From: Cavenderia fasciculata
Lineage: Eukaryota; Evosea; Eumycetozoa; Acytosteliales; Cavenderiaceae
NCBI RefSeq assembly: GCF_000203815.1
Contig: NW_004457729.1
Coordinates: 3,286,674 to 3,350,673 of the forward strand
Length of the DNA stretch: 64,000 nucleotides
Direction: 5' to 3'
The position numbers and the translations under genes are program-made. Positions within the stretch are counted from its first letter, which is position 1. Each line of letters begins with the position of its first letter. The notes below the pieces were generated by a model. The model had not been told where the DNA came from. It saw nothing but the letters and a program-made list of their open reading frames with translations, and did not search any database. Shown here in pieces: positions 36,418 through 49,281 of the stretch.

Positions 36418-36958
36418 ATGTCAACAACTACTGAACAACAACAACACAGTAATAATAATATACATACTAGTAATACTACAGCTAATAATACAACAACAAA
36501 GATGAACGCCGCCGCAGCAGACAATGCTCTTACTCACCAAGCTCCAGCTGACAAGTTATCTTGGTTCCAAAAGATTCAAAAGAAGTTCACTGTACCTCCA
36601 CCACCAAAGACATTAAAGGATGCCTTAAAGAGAGATTATATCCTCGTTGGAGGTAAGTTAAAAATAATACTATAATAACATTATAAGTTTAAGTATAAAT
36701 GTAGTATATACTAATTCAAACAACATATATTTAATATATTTAGGTGCATTTGCAACTTTAGGATTCTTATCATCAGGTGTATACAACCATATGAGAGGTG
36801 GTAATCAAATCACCACCAACAAGTTACTTCGAGGCAGAATTTATGCTCAAGCAGCTACTGTTGGTATCATGTGTATCTATGCATTCACCTATCAAGCCGG
36901 TTTGGACAAGGACGCCGCTGAAGAAGCCAGAAAGAACCAAAAGATCATTTTAACATAA
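36418..36958 (+). CDS. HIG1-domain mitochondrial inner-membrane protein
   Basis: Two exons (36418-36652, 36744-36958) give 149 aa. A Gln/Asn/Thr-rich N-terminus is followed by WFQKIQKKF and then LKDALKRDYILVGGAFATLGFLSSGVY, which matches the first membrane helix of HIG1/Rcf1 proteins. NKLLRGRIYAQAATVG is the conserved second helix with its RxxxQ-type arrangement. HIG1/Rcf1 proteins associate with respiratory complexes III and IV. The ATG at 36418 was chosen because the longer open frame upstream has no ATG, and residues upstream do not look conserved. Confidence 0.88.
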
Positions 36959-37407
36959 GAAATGTGACCACAACATACACATATAGCCGGGGACAACAAT
37001 CAATAGTACATAGTTCAACTTATATATATACACCCTTACTTTTTTCAATTAGTAACTCTCTTTTTTACTAGCGAGAAAGTAATATGGTGTATCAATAATA
37101 ACTAAGTTAGTGGGTCAAAAAAACAACAACAACAACAATAATAATAGGATATTTTTTCAATAACAAACAACAACTTGTAGATAATAGCTAAACATATAAC
37201 AACAATAACACAAATTATTTCAATAATACTTTTAAACTATGTATTATATAAAATAAAAATTATATAAAAAAACAGTAATGGTCATGCATGCAATAGTAGT
37301 CTAACAACAACTATACTTATAGTTTGTTAAACTATAACCTGCGCACAACATTCTCTTTTTCTTTTTTTAAAACATTAAATATATATACATGGTGTTTATT
37401 ATTATTA
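36959..37407. other. Convergent 3' flanks
   Basis: About 450 bases between the stops of the HIG1 and DJ-1 genes. It contains (AAC)n and (AAT)n stretches and a (TTA)n tract near the DJ-1 stop. No gene is seen. Confidence 0.55.
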
Positions 37408-38068
37408 TTATTGACAACAAGATGGAGAAGAATAAATTAAAGATTTACATATTTCATCTCTTTTCTCTTGACCCAATAGTTGATGGATGATAGTTAGGGC
37501 AAAGTCAAAAGTAGTTCCAGGACCTTGTGATGTAATGAGATTTCCATCGACAACGACCGATTTGTTTTGATAACCTGCTCCTAGAAGATCAGAGTGTGTT
37601 GGATTGGGATAGCAAGTGAAAGATTGTTTACCATCCAACAAACCATGTTTGGCCAAAACAACAGCTGGAGCTGCACATATCGCTCCATACAACTTACCAG
37701 ATTCCTTTTGTTTCTTTAGTAAATCAATGAGTATCTGACAATTGGAAAGATGGGTAGCACCTGGCATACCACCTGGAAGAATAATAGCATCAAATGATTC
37801 TTGATCAACATCTTTTATGAATGCATCTGCTATAATCTTTACACCTCTTGATGCAGTTATCTATAGAACGGGATACTATAGTATTAATAGAGATTATTTT
37901 CTTTCTTTCTTTTTCAGTGGATGATGATGTCGATCCTACCTCCAAAGAGTATTCATGGACTGTTGCAAGTGTGACAGTTACACCAGCCCTTCTAAGACAA
38001 TCTACAATAATGATTGCTTCCATCTCTTCAGATGACTGTGCTATTGGGACTAATACTGTTTTTGTCAT
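37408..38068 (-). CDS. DJ-1/PARK7-family protein
   Basis: Two exons on the minus strand (38068-37940, 37860-37408) give 193 aa, the usual family length. The strand order is as in human DJ-1: TKTVLVPIAQSSEEME at the start with the conserved Glu, DAIILPGGMPGATHL, then the nucleophile elbow GAICAAPAVVLAKHG with the redox-active Cys, and LITSQGPGTTFDFAL near the end. DJ-1 proteins act in oxidative-stress defence and have been assigned glyoxalase/deglycase activities; which applies here is not visible. The ATG at 38068 was preferred over the longer frame to 38116 because MTKTVLV aligns with the family start. Confidence 0.95.
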
Positions 38069-38630
38069 TATTATCTCATTCGTTTTAAATTGTATATATC
38101 TATGTTCATACTTCAAAACATCAAACTATTTGAAGTCAGTTGACACAACCAACCATGTTTTTTTCTTTTTTTTTTTCTATGAAGTGCACCCTAAATTAAA
38201 CAATTGCCGGGCAGCTCTCATTCATCATCATCAACAACACCGCATTATATAGATAGATATATCTGTATACTAGAGATTACTTGTTTGAGACAACGGTATT
38301 TTAAAGCGGGTAGAAAGTGTTAGTCATCTCATCGGCACAATAGTAGTAGAGTAGTAGAGTAGTAGAGTAATAGAGTAATAGTACACCACCCCCCCCCCCC
38401 CAACCTATACTATCACCATCATCATTACAGTATACTATCTATTTATATAACTAGTAGTAATAGTAACATTATTCATTGTACAAATAGTTAGTTAGTTAGT
38501 CAGGTCGTCGTCGTCGTCAATCAGCTGCAAAGGATTCTTCTTGGGTAGGAGTAGTAGTTAGTAGGAGATCAAAGTTAAAAGTTAGTTAGTTAGTTAGTTT
38601 ACAACTACATACATACAACAAACAACAATC
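38069..38630. other. Divergent promoter region with AGTAGTAGAG repeats and a C13 run
   Basis: About 560 bases between the DJ-1 and ataxin-2 starts. It holds short imperfect repeats of GTAGTAGAGTA (38,345-38,381), a run of 13 C (38389-38401), GTCGTCGTC (38,508-38,517) and GTTAGTTAG repeats. Pure C runs are rare in this A/T-rich genome. Confidence 0.6.
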
Positions 38631-41377
38631 ATGAGTCAAAAGGAAAAGGGAGGAAAGAAGCCATACGCTTCATTCAACAACAATAATAACAATAACAACA
38701 ATAACAACAACAACGGAGGAAAGTTAAATAATAGTGGAGGTTATAATAATAAACAATCTTCTCCATCAAACAACAACAACAAGTCATCACCATCAAACAC
38801 CAATAATATCAATAACAATAATAACAATAATAATAATAATGAAGATTTAGAAGTTAAAAAGATGAAGGATAGATCACTTTATATGGCACTTTGTTTGGTT
38901 GGTTATCAAGTATCGGTGACACTAAAGAATGGAGTAACCTATGAAGGTTTGCTTAGCTCTGCAACCACTACTAGTGGTGCTGGTTGGGGCATTGTCATCA
39001 AGATGGCCAGAAAGAAGGAAGTGCCACCACCAGCCATCATCACCACACCACCAACCCCGTTGATGGTCATTGAATCCAAGGATTTCCTCTGTCTTACTGC
39101 CACTGGCGTCGTATTTGATAATCTCTCCACCTACCAACAAGGTTCTGGTCGTGGCAGTGCATCCTTCCAAAGCGACACTGACATCAGCGGACATGATGGC
39201 GTCGTAAGAGAAAGAGAGCTCACTCCATGGATGTCGGATGGCAGCGAACACGAATCACTCGAAGCAAGTGCACTCAACAAACAAAACGCATCATGGGATC
39301 AATTCTCAACCAACGAGAAGCTCTTTGGTGTCACCTCTTCCTATGATGAAGATCTCTACACCACCAGTCTCGATCGTCAATCTGATAGTTATAGAAATAG
39401 ATTAAGAGATGCCGAAAGAATTGCTCAAGAAATTGAAGGTGTATGTATAAATATAAACAAACCAAAATGGTATAGTAGAATTCTATTATTAACCTTTTTT
39501 TTATTCTATAGAAAACATCATCAAATTTACATATGCAAGAAGAAAGAGGACAAGTAAAGGGATCAGATTATGATGAAGAAGAGAGATACAGTAGTGTTGT
39601 TAGACAACCAGATGCAAAGGCTGGAGCTAAACAACAAGCAGGTGGAAACTTATCATCATCGGCTGGAGTATATGTACCTCCAAACAAGAGAAATCAACAA
39701 GTTCAACAACAGACACCACAGCAAACACAATCGGCACCAGTTACGCCACTTACCAAATCATCTTCATCTACTTCATTAAAGGATGAAAATAATACCAAAC
39801 CTGCTGTTGCTACTGCTGGTGCTGCTGCTGCTGTTGGCACTTCTACCACGTCAACTACTACATCATCGACACCAACCAAGGACGAGAAATTGACTCAACA
39901 ACAACAAATCTTTAAGGAATCGGAATCAAACTCTGCCAATTCTCTAAAGACATCTGGTAATGGTATCAATAGCGACAACTCACCAGTTACCAAACTCAGA
40001 TTCCCAGTTAGAGAGAGAACCAATTCGATCGATCACAATGACCTTGTCTCTTCGCCGCGTGATGGTCAGTCTCCTCGTACACTTGCCAACTACACCAAGG
40101 TACGTGCTGCCATTGTATCGGAAAAGATGAGAAACTCTGAGCCACGCTCACCACTCTGCTCGCCATTGGTCTCTGATCCAGTCGGTCTCAGCGCACTCTC
40201 GCTCCACTCTTCCAAGCCTACATTTACCGAAAACACAATCAAGGAATTCAACGAGTTCAAGTTGATAAAGTCAGAGGTTGATCGTAAAGCACAGATGGAG
40301 CAACTCAAGAGCTTTAGTCGCGACTATAACATTAGCAGATCACGTCCATCGTCACCATTGATTGGACCAAATTCACCAAGACTTGCAAATATAACAGCAT
40401 TATCACTTTCTCCAACCAATCTCGACAACAAGGATGACTCCAAGACTGAAGATGTCAAAAAGGAAGCTACAGCAGCAACAACAACCACAGCAACAACGAC
40501 CACTGCAACCACTACAACCTCGAAATTAAAATTAAATCCAAATGCCAAGGCATTTACACCAGGTTCATTGAGTGCCAATGCACCCGTTTTTACACCAAAG
40601 GGGTTGACCCTCAAGCCAGCTGCCATACCAGCCTCTGCACCCCACGATTTCAGTGGCATGCCAGGCGGCGACATTGGAAGAAGCACCTCCAACAACACAG
40701 ATTCGACCACACCCATCAACGAATTGTATTATGAATCAATGAAAAAGAGACAACAAAACCCAGAGAATCCAGAGTCAGTGTCTAGTTATTGGTCCGACGT
40801 GCCATCCTATCGACAACAGTACGGAGGTGGTGAAGACGAACAGTATGGTTCGCCAGCCGGTGGCTATTCCATGCGTCCACCCATCATTCCAATGGGTGTC
40901 GTCCCTATCCCACCATATTACCCATCGCCACCACCAATGGTTGCTCCACCACAAATTAAATCGATGAAAATGCCATACAATGGTCAACCAAGATCCTATC
41001 CACAACATCAGGGAGTTCCTGTTGCATCGAATCAACCCCTTGGCCCTCCTCCATATGCTGTTTTCCAACCACAATTCCCACCCCCATTTGCTGTTCCAGC
41101 CATGTACAATCCTCCACCACCACAACATGGAGTTCCAAAGAGATACTATCCTCACCAAAATTCCTATCAAATGCAACCACATATGATGATCCCACCACAA
41201 AATAACTCTCAGTCACCATCTCCTTCACACCAATCCCCACAAATTCCTTCCCCAACTTCTCCAACTCACAGCCGAATCATAACCTCTCAACCTGCTTTTA
41301 TCCCTGCCGCATATCAAAATTATGGAGTACCTCCAAGATATCAAAACGATCCAAATCAAGGTTATCCACCAAATTAA
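38631..41377 (+). CDS. atxn2: Ataxin-2 homologue
   Basis: Two exons (38631-39440, 39512-41377) give 891 aa. After an Asn-rich start, residues about 78-160 form the Lsm-like domain (LVGYQVSVTLKNGVTYEG; later VIESKDFLCLTATGV). The LsmAD domain follows at about 173-270, ending in RNRLRDAERIAQEIEG. A PAM2 motif (LNPNAKAFTPGS) near residue 615 should bind poly(A)-binding protein. The remainder is Ser/Pro/Gln-rich and disordered, with a Pro/Tyr-rich C-terminus. Ataxin-2 proteins bind RNA, act in poly(A)-dependent translation control and form stress granules. No long poly-Gln tract like the disease-linked human one is present. Confidence 0.94.
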
Positions 41378-41530
41378 AAATAAACTTTAAAAAAAAAAGC
41401 TAAATAATATTTACTAATTATTAAAACAAAGCAAATCAAATCGATAATAATAATTAATTCTTCTCTAATAATACAATAATAATATAGATAGAATAAGGGA
41501 ATGACATAGAATAATTAGGAATTAATATCA

Positions 41531-43670
41531 TTACTTTAATTTTAAGTTGTTTGGAATTGAAAAAGGAATTGCCATGGGTGCACCAAACTTGCTATAATCG
41601 CAACAACGTAGGTTGAGAGGACGATGAGTGATTTCGACAGTGTCGGCGAGTTGTGATTTGGCGCTGTAGTGGTTGATCGAGTAATCGGTTGGTCCATCGA
41701 TATCGTTGAATGTAAGGTAGAGAATCAAATCCTTTTCATTGCCTCTTAGTTTTTTGTGCATTAAAATGCCTATTTCATCCTCGGTCAGTGCTCTCTTGTA
41801 TATCGTTAGGTCGTCCATATGACCAGCCAACGCTGGTCTGTCACAGCCAACTGAAACAACCTTGAGATCGAGCCCACTTGGTTTGGGACCACCTCCGACT
41901 AGGTCCTCAACATCTGGCTTTCCATTCATATATATTATTGCCTTGGTCTCTGTTAAAACAAATCCTACATGAGTCCATTCCTTTTTTCGTAGTGGTCTTT
42001 CACTCGCAAAGCATTGACCATCGACACATAATCTAATAAATGTTTTCTTTAGTATCCTATATGTCTGAATTTCACATTTATAGTTGGTATCTCCAATTTC
42101 AATGATACTAAAATGAATGAAGGATTAGTAAACTAAAATATCAATCACCTTTTTTTTTTTATAACGTACTGTGATGTACCGAGATGAAAAGGTTCAATCC
42201 AAAATGATATGGTGAATCCATTATCACCTATTACGTGAGATTTTGATTCTTGATATAATCTCATACAAGTTCCATTCTTTAAACTGAGTGCTCTCATTGA
42301 ATGTCTTACATGATTTGGTTCTCCATAATTTACTCGATATTGAACAATATTTCCTAATTTTAATTTATCCTAAAAGTAAGATTAAAAAACTGTTAGTTTA
42401 TATATGTATTTATTAAGAATACAACGGGTGTATTGTTTTGTTTACATACCTCTTTTAAAAGTTTATCAACATGTTTACAAAGAGCACATTCACCTGTATA
42501 GAAAATACACCTTTCATATTTCTCGATCAAGTGTTGTGGCAAAGGTTTCTTTTTCCATGCAAAGTATTCTTGATAGGCTGTTTCATTATTGGTCAAATAA
42601 TTTAAATAATCTGCCAATTGTTTGGGATTGGAGAATTTACTAGTGTCAACGATACTATTCTCTGGAATATATGAATAAATGTTTGGTGCTCCCATATAAA
42701 CTGGTAATGCTCCACTCCTAAATTAAAATAATAATAAAATAATCAATTCAAAAATATTTTTTGGAAATATTATATTTGATTTGATTTACATACAATAAAG
42801 CAGTATATACCTTTTCAGATACATAGTCTGTTAGATTATTATTTTCAAATGTTAGAGCAAATTTATATCTTCCTAGGATTCTAACCTTGTTGATCATTGC
42901 TTTACCCAAGTCTGTCCAAATCGATTTTTGAGTCTCCTCTACAGGAATATCATAATTGTGTAAACATGATCCTACACTTTCAACCTTTGTATATTTCATC
43001 ATTTCCTATACAACATAAAAGGTTAGTCTTGTTTGGATTATATGGTTCTTCTTCTTTTGAATCGTACCAATAAATAAATATTTCTAAATGAAGCACCACC
43101 AAGACAACAATTTTCAGCCATGAATACGGCAGCACTCCTTTTGACGTTGAACTCTTTTGGAGTGACATAAAAGTCATTGACCGATCCATTATATTGTTGT
43201 CCCCAACTACATGCAAATGTAGTGGGTACGTTACAACTACTCCTATAGGTCATGTTGATATCCATATGTTGAACGAATCTTTTTTCAGATGCTAATGGAA
43301 AGTACTCGTCGTGTTCAAAGCCAAAGTTGATCCACTTTTGGTGTGGCTCCTTTTGAGGAAATGGTGTGAGAGGGTCGTCAAAGTATTGTCTGACCCATCC
43401 TCCAATCTGTTGTGGTTCGAACAGTACTGCATCAGCATCTGCCAATCTTGCTCGGTCACCCAAATAGTAGCACTCTACCTCACACTCTTTCTTGGTTATA
43501 TATTGTCCTACATAGTTTGGTAACGGGAATGGATGTATTCCGAAACCAGTCCACAACGCCTTTTCATTCCAATTCAATATGTATACTGATTCAACCACCT
43601 GATTGTTATATTCCAATAACACCAACAACAGTAGTGTAATAGCTACTATAATAGTTTGATTATGATGCAT
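41531..43670 (-). CDS. GT10 alpha-fucosyltransferase fused to a LamG-like domain
   Basis: Five exons on the minus strand (43670-43068, 43005-42794, 42717-42450, 42369-42170, 42107-41531) give 619 aa. An N-terminal hydrophobic stretch (TIIVAITLLLLVLL) is a signal or type II anchor, placing the enzyme in the Golgi lumen. The catalytic domain has GT10 motifs: a Trp-Asn-rich donor region with NFGFEHDEY, MAENCCLGGASFRN, MMKYTKVESVGSCLHN, RYKFALTFENN and SEKVYTALLSGALPVYMGAP, ending in CALCKHVD. GT10 enzymes transfer fucose from GDP-fucose to N-acetylglucosamine. After residue about 365, a second domain of about 250 residues resembles laminin-G/pentraxin-type jelly rolls: NGFTISFWI, KKEWTHVGFV, MNGKPD and AGHMDDLTIYKRALTEDEI. 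Such a lectin-like C-terminus could target the enzyme to glycans. The ATG at 43670 was chosen because the longer frame lacks an ATG. Confidence 0.88.
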
Positions 43671-44080
43671 ACTACTATCTAATAAATAAATAATCTTGTG
43701 TTCTATATATATTATCTCTTTCAAACAACAACTTTATAAAACAACAAGAAGAATAAAAGTTCTTCATCTTGCTATAGTGGTGGTGTGATTGATGAGGAGA
43801 AGGGGGTGATTGATGCCCCCAATCAACTTGGATGCATCTATAGTCAGGGTGTTAACAATAAAGACAACACACTGATTTAGGGTGCAATTAATTTCATTTA
43901 TTTTTAATTTGTGTGCTTCTGAGTAAAATCGAAAGCGGGAGAAATTTGAACCAACCGTAATCCAAGCAACATTATCGTAATTAATTAGATATATATATAT
44001 AAAGATAGATATTAGACATTATAGATTATGAGGAGAGGATAGAACTAATAGTTTAATATTCATCTTCATCTTCTTTAATC
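43671..44080. other. Divergent promoter region
   Basis: About 410 bases between the fucosyltransferase and the kinase-KEN gene. GGGGG and CCCCC at about 43,803-43,822 flank a short TGATTGATG loop. ATAT and AGATAGAT repeats come close to the downstream start. No gene is seen. Confidence 0.5.
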
Positions 44081-47000
44081 ATGAATCAAATATCATATCC
44101 ATTGTACGGATCAAATGGTCTTCGTACGTTTATTGATGCGATACCTGCATCAATAGAGAACCCAGAGAGTTGTTATAAACTCAGAGAATACAAAGCTTAC
44201 TATAACCCAAAAACATCTGCTGCAGGGTATGTTTAGAATAATCAATAATCAATAATCAATACAAATTCAATAATCTAATATATATATTTATAAATCTATC
44301 TATCTATCTATCTCTTTCTCTCTACCTTTTTCAAGTATCATAGAATATACAGAGACTGAAGATCAAACTCAATTAGCTCAGAACATTAAATTGTATGGAT
44401 GGTCGTTGGTTGAATTAAAGTGGATTATGACTCTTTTAGAGACACACTTTGCTAGTAAGCTCGTTCCACCTAAACGGGTGGTTGAAGCGATCATGGATGT
44501 TTTAGTGATGTTGTACGACGCTAAATATCTAGCTTTGGGTGGTAGCGAGTCACTACTAATGCAGATAGAGGCTAGATTAAATTTAATGGGTATCTTGATG
44601 AAATATATTCCACAAATGTTTAGAGATGCTAAATTTGAATTGGAGTTTATGACAAAGGGTGGCAACTTTGCAGACAGAGTTGCATTTGACCGTTATTTGT
44701 ACTATCACAATACTCATATTGGAGACGCTTACAAAGATCTCGCACAATACCAATCGGTGTTGGGTGATGCAGAGCCACTATCATTCCCACGTGTGATAGA
44801 TCTTGCCGTCATGCTCGGACACGATGAATACTATATGGACCCCAAAAACTTCTCATACGATGTGCAAGACGAGGGTGGTTTGATCTTGGCATGCACCTTT
44901 GCTGCCGACTTGGACACACTCAAGTACATCTATTCACAGAGAAAGCACGAATACATGTCGTCGACACTCGGCAACAAACGTGCTGAAAAGATGGCGGTCG
45001 AACGTAATCAAGCTCAGATTCTCAAGTTCCTCTACCAAAACTCGTTTGACTTGGGTGACTTTTACAATGGCGACGGTTTGTCGGATATTGACGCACAAAT
45101 AACTGGATGGATTCTCGATGCCTTGGAAAAGGATCGTCCTGAGATCATCAAGGCCATCCTCCTCAGACACGCCGACATCTTCCAAACGCGGTTACTATAT
45201 ATCATGTCCGAGATGATTCAACACCCCAAGGCCATCAACCTTCTCACCACTTTTAGATCGATCGACAAGTCCATGGCCATCTTTCAAACGGGCAACAAGG
45301 AGATGGTCTCCTTTTTGTCGCTCAAGAACAACAAGTTGAAAGGCGAACCCCAGAAAAAGAATGAACCGAATCCCTTGGTGCCGTTGATATCGATCGCACC
45401 CAATCTCGAGGTGCTCCAATTCATCACCGAACATTACATGTCGCACGACCGTTTGAACGCTCGATTCTCTTTCAAGATTTGGAAGAGAATAGTTAAATCC
45501 CCACCACAAGCAGCCATCTCACTCGTGCAGGAATTCTCGACAGCAGAGATATTCATTTTGTTGGGCAGACACGACATGGCGCTCTATCTATTGAAAAATC
45601 ACTTTTCTGCATTCCATTCAAACCAACTCTGTTCAATCATGCAGGAAAGCTCCAACAAAGGAATCTATCAAGAATATGTTAAAAAGTTAAAGGTTGAAGA
45701 GGCAGAGAGATTAAAAGCATTGGATTCACTATTACTCGAAGAGGACAAAAAAGCAAAACCTGCTGCAAAAAAGAAAAAGAAAAAACCTCAAACTCCAACA
45801 CCTCAAACTCCTCCTCCTCCTCAAACACCTGCAACAACAACAACAACAAAAGATCAACCCAAAGATCAAGCCACAAAAAATCAACAACAACATGCACCTA
45901 CCAAAGATCAACCAAAAGAACAACAACAGGCACAGGCAACAAAAGATCAACCCAAAGATCAATCTAAAGATCAAACCACAAAAAATCAACAACAACAAAC
46001 ACCTACTAAAGATCAGCCCAAAGATCAAACAACAAAAAATCAACCTCAAACTCCTCCTCCTCCTTCTCAACCAAAAGAACAGCCAAAACCTACACCTACA
46101 ACACAACCACAAACTCCTCAAACTCCTCAACCAAAAGAACAGGCAAAACCAACACTTTCTCCAAATAATCCTTCATTGAGTCAACAAATAGAAAAACTAT
46201 CAATATCAGAAAATAATAATCAACCAACTAAATCACCAAATAATCAAGCAGTAAACTCTTCACCAACGACCAAACAAATGAAAAAAGAACAAGAAAAGAT
46301 ACAAAAACAATTACAATTCCAACAATTACTTTTGAAATATAATATTGTTGAAAGTGAATTGGATAGTACTATTGGTAAAATGAAATATTGTAGAAAGGAT
46401 AAATATATTATTGGAAGAGGTAGTAATGGAACAGTGGTGTACAAAGGTCTATGGAGTAATCAAATCCCAGTAGCCATCAAGAGAATGAACAAGGAATTCA
46501 ACTTGATGGACAAGGTGGCCGAAGAAGTCGATTTGATGATAAAACTAACAAATGAGCAAGGGCTGCACATTGTTAGATACATTGATCGTGAAGAAAACGA
46601 TGACTATATCTATTTGGCAGTATCATTGTGTGAATTGTCACTTCTAGATTGGTTTGAATTTGCAGATGAAAAGTTACCAGCTCATCTACGCGAACAAAGA
46701 CATAGCATTGATAAAAAATCACTCATCTCTGATGTCATCCAAGGTGTTGCATTCTTGCACAAATACAACGTTGTACATAATGATCTCAACCCTAGAAACA
46801 TTTTAGTCAATAATGGAAGACTCGTTATATCCGATATGGGTCTCTCCAAGATGATCACAGCCGTCGATTCTTTTTCACTGACACATTCACCAGCTGGGAC
46901 GGGAGGGTATCACCCCGCCGAAGTCATTTTAAGAGACCAGAGAAAAACAAGTGCCGTCGACATCTTTTCGTTGGGTTGTATCATATGCTATCTTTTAAGT

Positions 47001-47669
47001 GATGGCAAAGACCATCCTTTTGGAAAGGACACGTGGGACAGAATGCCCCGTATCATGAAGGACATGCCCAACGCCGAAGAGGCACTTCCCAAGGGCACCA
47101 GTAACGAAGCCATCGATTTAATCACACGTTGCATTATCAAAGACCCGTCACTCAGACCCAATATCCAGCAAGTCATCCACCACCCATTCTTTTGGCCCCT
47201 CGACAAACAAATCAACTACATTAGTGCCGTCTATCAGTCGATGAAGGCCTCCACGCTGCCACCAACCACCTTTAACACGAGCATAGACCCACGAGGCAAA
47301 ACATACTCACTTCTCACTGAATACCATGCACTCAAGCGATGGGATGCACTCATTGACAGCAACATCATGGAAGTGATCAGCGCCGGAGTCTCATCTCCCT
47401 ACCACTATGAAAATGTCAAGGATTTATTTAGATGTATGAGAAATGCAATTGAACATCATCAAGAAATTAAATATCGTTTACAACAACAACCAAGTACCGA
47501 CAAAAAGATAGAAGATGTATTTGCAAGTAGAGAATCATTATTCCAATACTTTGTAAAACAATTCCCAATGTTGATTGTATTCACTTATCATCGTTTACAA
47601 TCACTCGATAATTATATTTCATCATCACCTATTTTACAACCTTACTATCCTCAACAACAAAATAAATAA
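44081..47669 (+). CDS. Ire1/RNase L-like protein: N-terminal helical repeats, kinase, KEN RNase domain
   Basis: Two exons (44081-44226, 44336-47669) give 1159 aa. Residues about 50-470 are helical repeats that look like degenerate ankyrin-type units (GGLILACTFAADLDTLKYI, RPEIIKAILLRHADI). A Lys/Gln/Pro-rich linker with repeated KDQPKDQ units follows (about 510-690). The kinase (about 735-990) has the loop GRGSNGTVVYKG, the VAIKRM Lys, HNDLNPRN (Asn replaces the Arg of HRD) and SDMGLSK (DMG instead of DFG). It is followed directly by a KEN domain beginning HPFFWPLDKQ; RNAIEHHQE carries the Arg, Asn and His needed for RNA cleavage in Ire1. There is no signal peptide or membrane segment, so it is not a luminal unfolded-protein sensor. 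The layout parallels RNase L and the dictyostelid irl kinases. Activating ligand unknown. Confidence 0.9.
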
Positions 47670-47783
47670 TAAATCATAAATAAATAAATCTCTGACAAAA
47701 CTAAAACTATATCCTTATTTATTTATTTGTTTCTCTAACCAAAAGAAAGAATACTAGTAAGACTATGATGATATTAAGATAGA

Positions 47784-48719
47784 TTAAAAGAATAAAATGA
47801 AAATAGTAATAATGGAAAGAAAAGTTGGAATTAATCTAAAACCAGATGATCCTTCAATAGTAAAGGTTGTGGATGCAAATGTTGTTGTGAAATTGTTTGG
47901 AACGTCAAGAGAAGACTGTTTGCTCGTATTGAGAGCTTGAGATAATGGTTTGGCTGGAACTGATGGACAGAGTTCCACACCAGAGTTTTCTTGAAAGTGT
48001 GGTTTGCAATTGGCATCGGCACAGTCACCTACACACTTGAAATGAGAGATGGTGTTTCCTTGACATGATGATTTGGTATATTTGAATACTTTAGAGTATC
48101 CACCTCTATTGTCAGCATGAACTGATACACCTGACCAAACACATGCACCCGATGGAAAAGACTCTACACGGACATTGGAACAATTCACTGGTGCATCGGA
48201 TCCTCCAGTACTTGAAATATCATCAGTATCGGTACCACTACCACTATTGCTACCACCACTGCTACTGCTACCGCTACTATTGAAGGTATCATCATTATCA
48301 GAATCCAAAAACAATAATCTTGAACAATAACCTTGGATTTTGAATGGTGAGTAGATTGGCGACTCTACATAGTAAAAAGACATTTGATCACCATCTCCAT
48401 TGAAACAAGTTGATACTCTGACATCTGGATTTTGTTTTGGAACTGGAAGTGAATCACAATCAGAAACTGATGTAAAATCATCTGATGAAATATTAAAACA
48501 TTTTGATGAACTAAGAAGATTATAAATACAATTAAAATAAATATTAGTATATTCCTAAATAATGAATTAATAGTTTTAAATTTAACCATACCTTGACATT
48601 GAAACGGGATCACCTTTACAATTTGGACCCTTGAACAAAAGTGCCCTCATTTCATATGAGGAAACAAATAAACTGTGTCCAATAATAGCAACTAAAAGTA
48701 AAATAATAACTTTCAACAT
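47784..48719 (-). CDS. Small secreted, probably GPI-anchored Cys-rich protein
   Basis: Two exons on the minus strand (48719-48592, 48510-47784) give 284 aa. An N-terminal signal peptide (KVIILLLVAIIGHSLFV) and a C-terminal hydrophobic tail ending the protein (PTFLSIITIFILFF), preceded by small residues (EGSSG), fit a GPI-anchor signal. The body has about ten Cys, several possible N-glycosylation sites and a central Gly/Ser/Asp-rich run. Dictyostelids have many such surface proteins; no specific family is recognised. It is convergent with the kinase-KEN gene, 114 bases from its stop. Confidence 0.78.
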
Positions 48720-49205
48720 TTTCTCTTCTCAGTCAATCTATAAATATAATATATAATAAATATATGTATATGTATATGATATAATTATATAAATAATAAC
48801 TACTTTTATATATACAATGAATGAATTAAACTAGTTGATGATGATTTAATATATTTATGAAAATAAAATAGTCTAACCCTATTTCCTGTTTTCTGAAAAA
48901 GGAAATTATAGTATTGGATTTTATGATATCTTGAATGGAACTTTGGACTTTTTATTATTGGTTGTCTTTTAGTTAAGAGGGAGGGGGTGCGAGCTTGTGG
49001 TGGGTAGGTAAGGTAGGTTAACCAATAAACATAGAGTTTGAAAGTTGAAAGTTGAAGGTTCCGTAAGCATACGGATGATGATGCGAATAACTAAAATTAA
49101 AAATATACAATCTGATGACACACACCCTTTGTCATCTTTGCACCAATCCTATATGCCTTTTGAACTATTCATTCATCCATTTCTATTTTGAAAAAAAAAA
49201 ATAAC

Positions 49206-49237
<32 letters not shown>

Positions 49238-49281
49238 CTGTGTCTTGTGTATGTATGTACTAGTATTGTGTACATGGGTAT
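48720..49281. other. Intergenic region
   Basis: About 560 bases upstream of the secreted protein gene and downstream of the C2-WW gene. It includes a G-rich patch near 48,980-49,020 (GGGAGGGGGTGCG) and a (TTA)n tract at 49,206-49,235. No gene is seen. Confidence 0.5.

Noticed and set aside
44081-47669. Classical ER unfolded-protein sensor Ire1
   Set aside because: Kinase and KEN domains fit, but no signal peptide, luminal domain or membrane helix is present.
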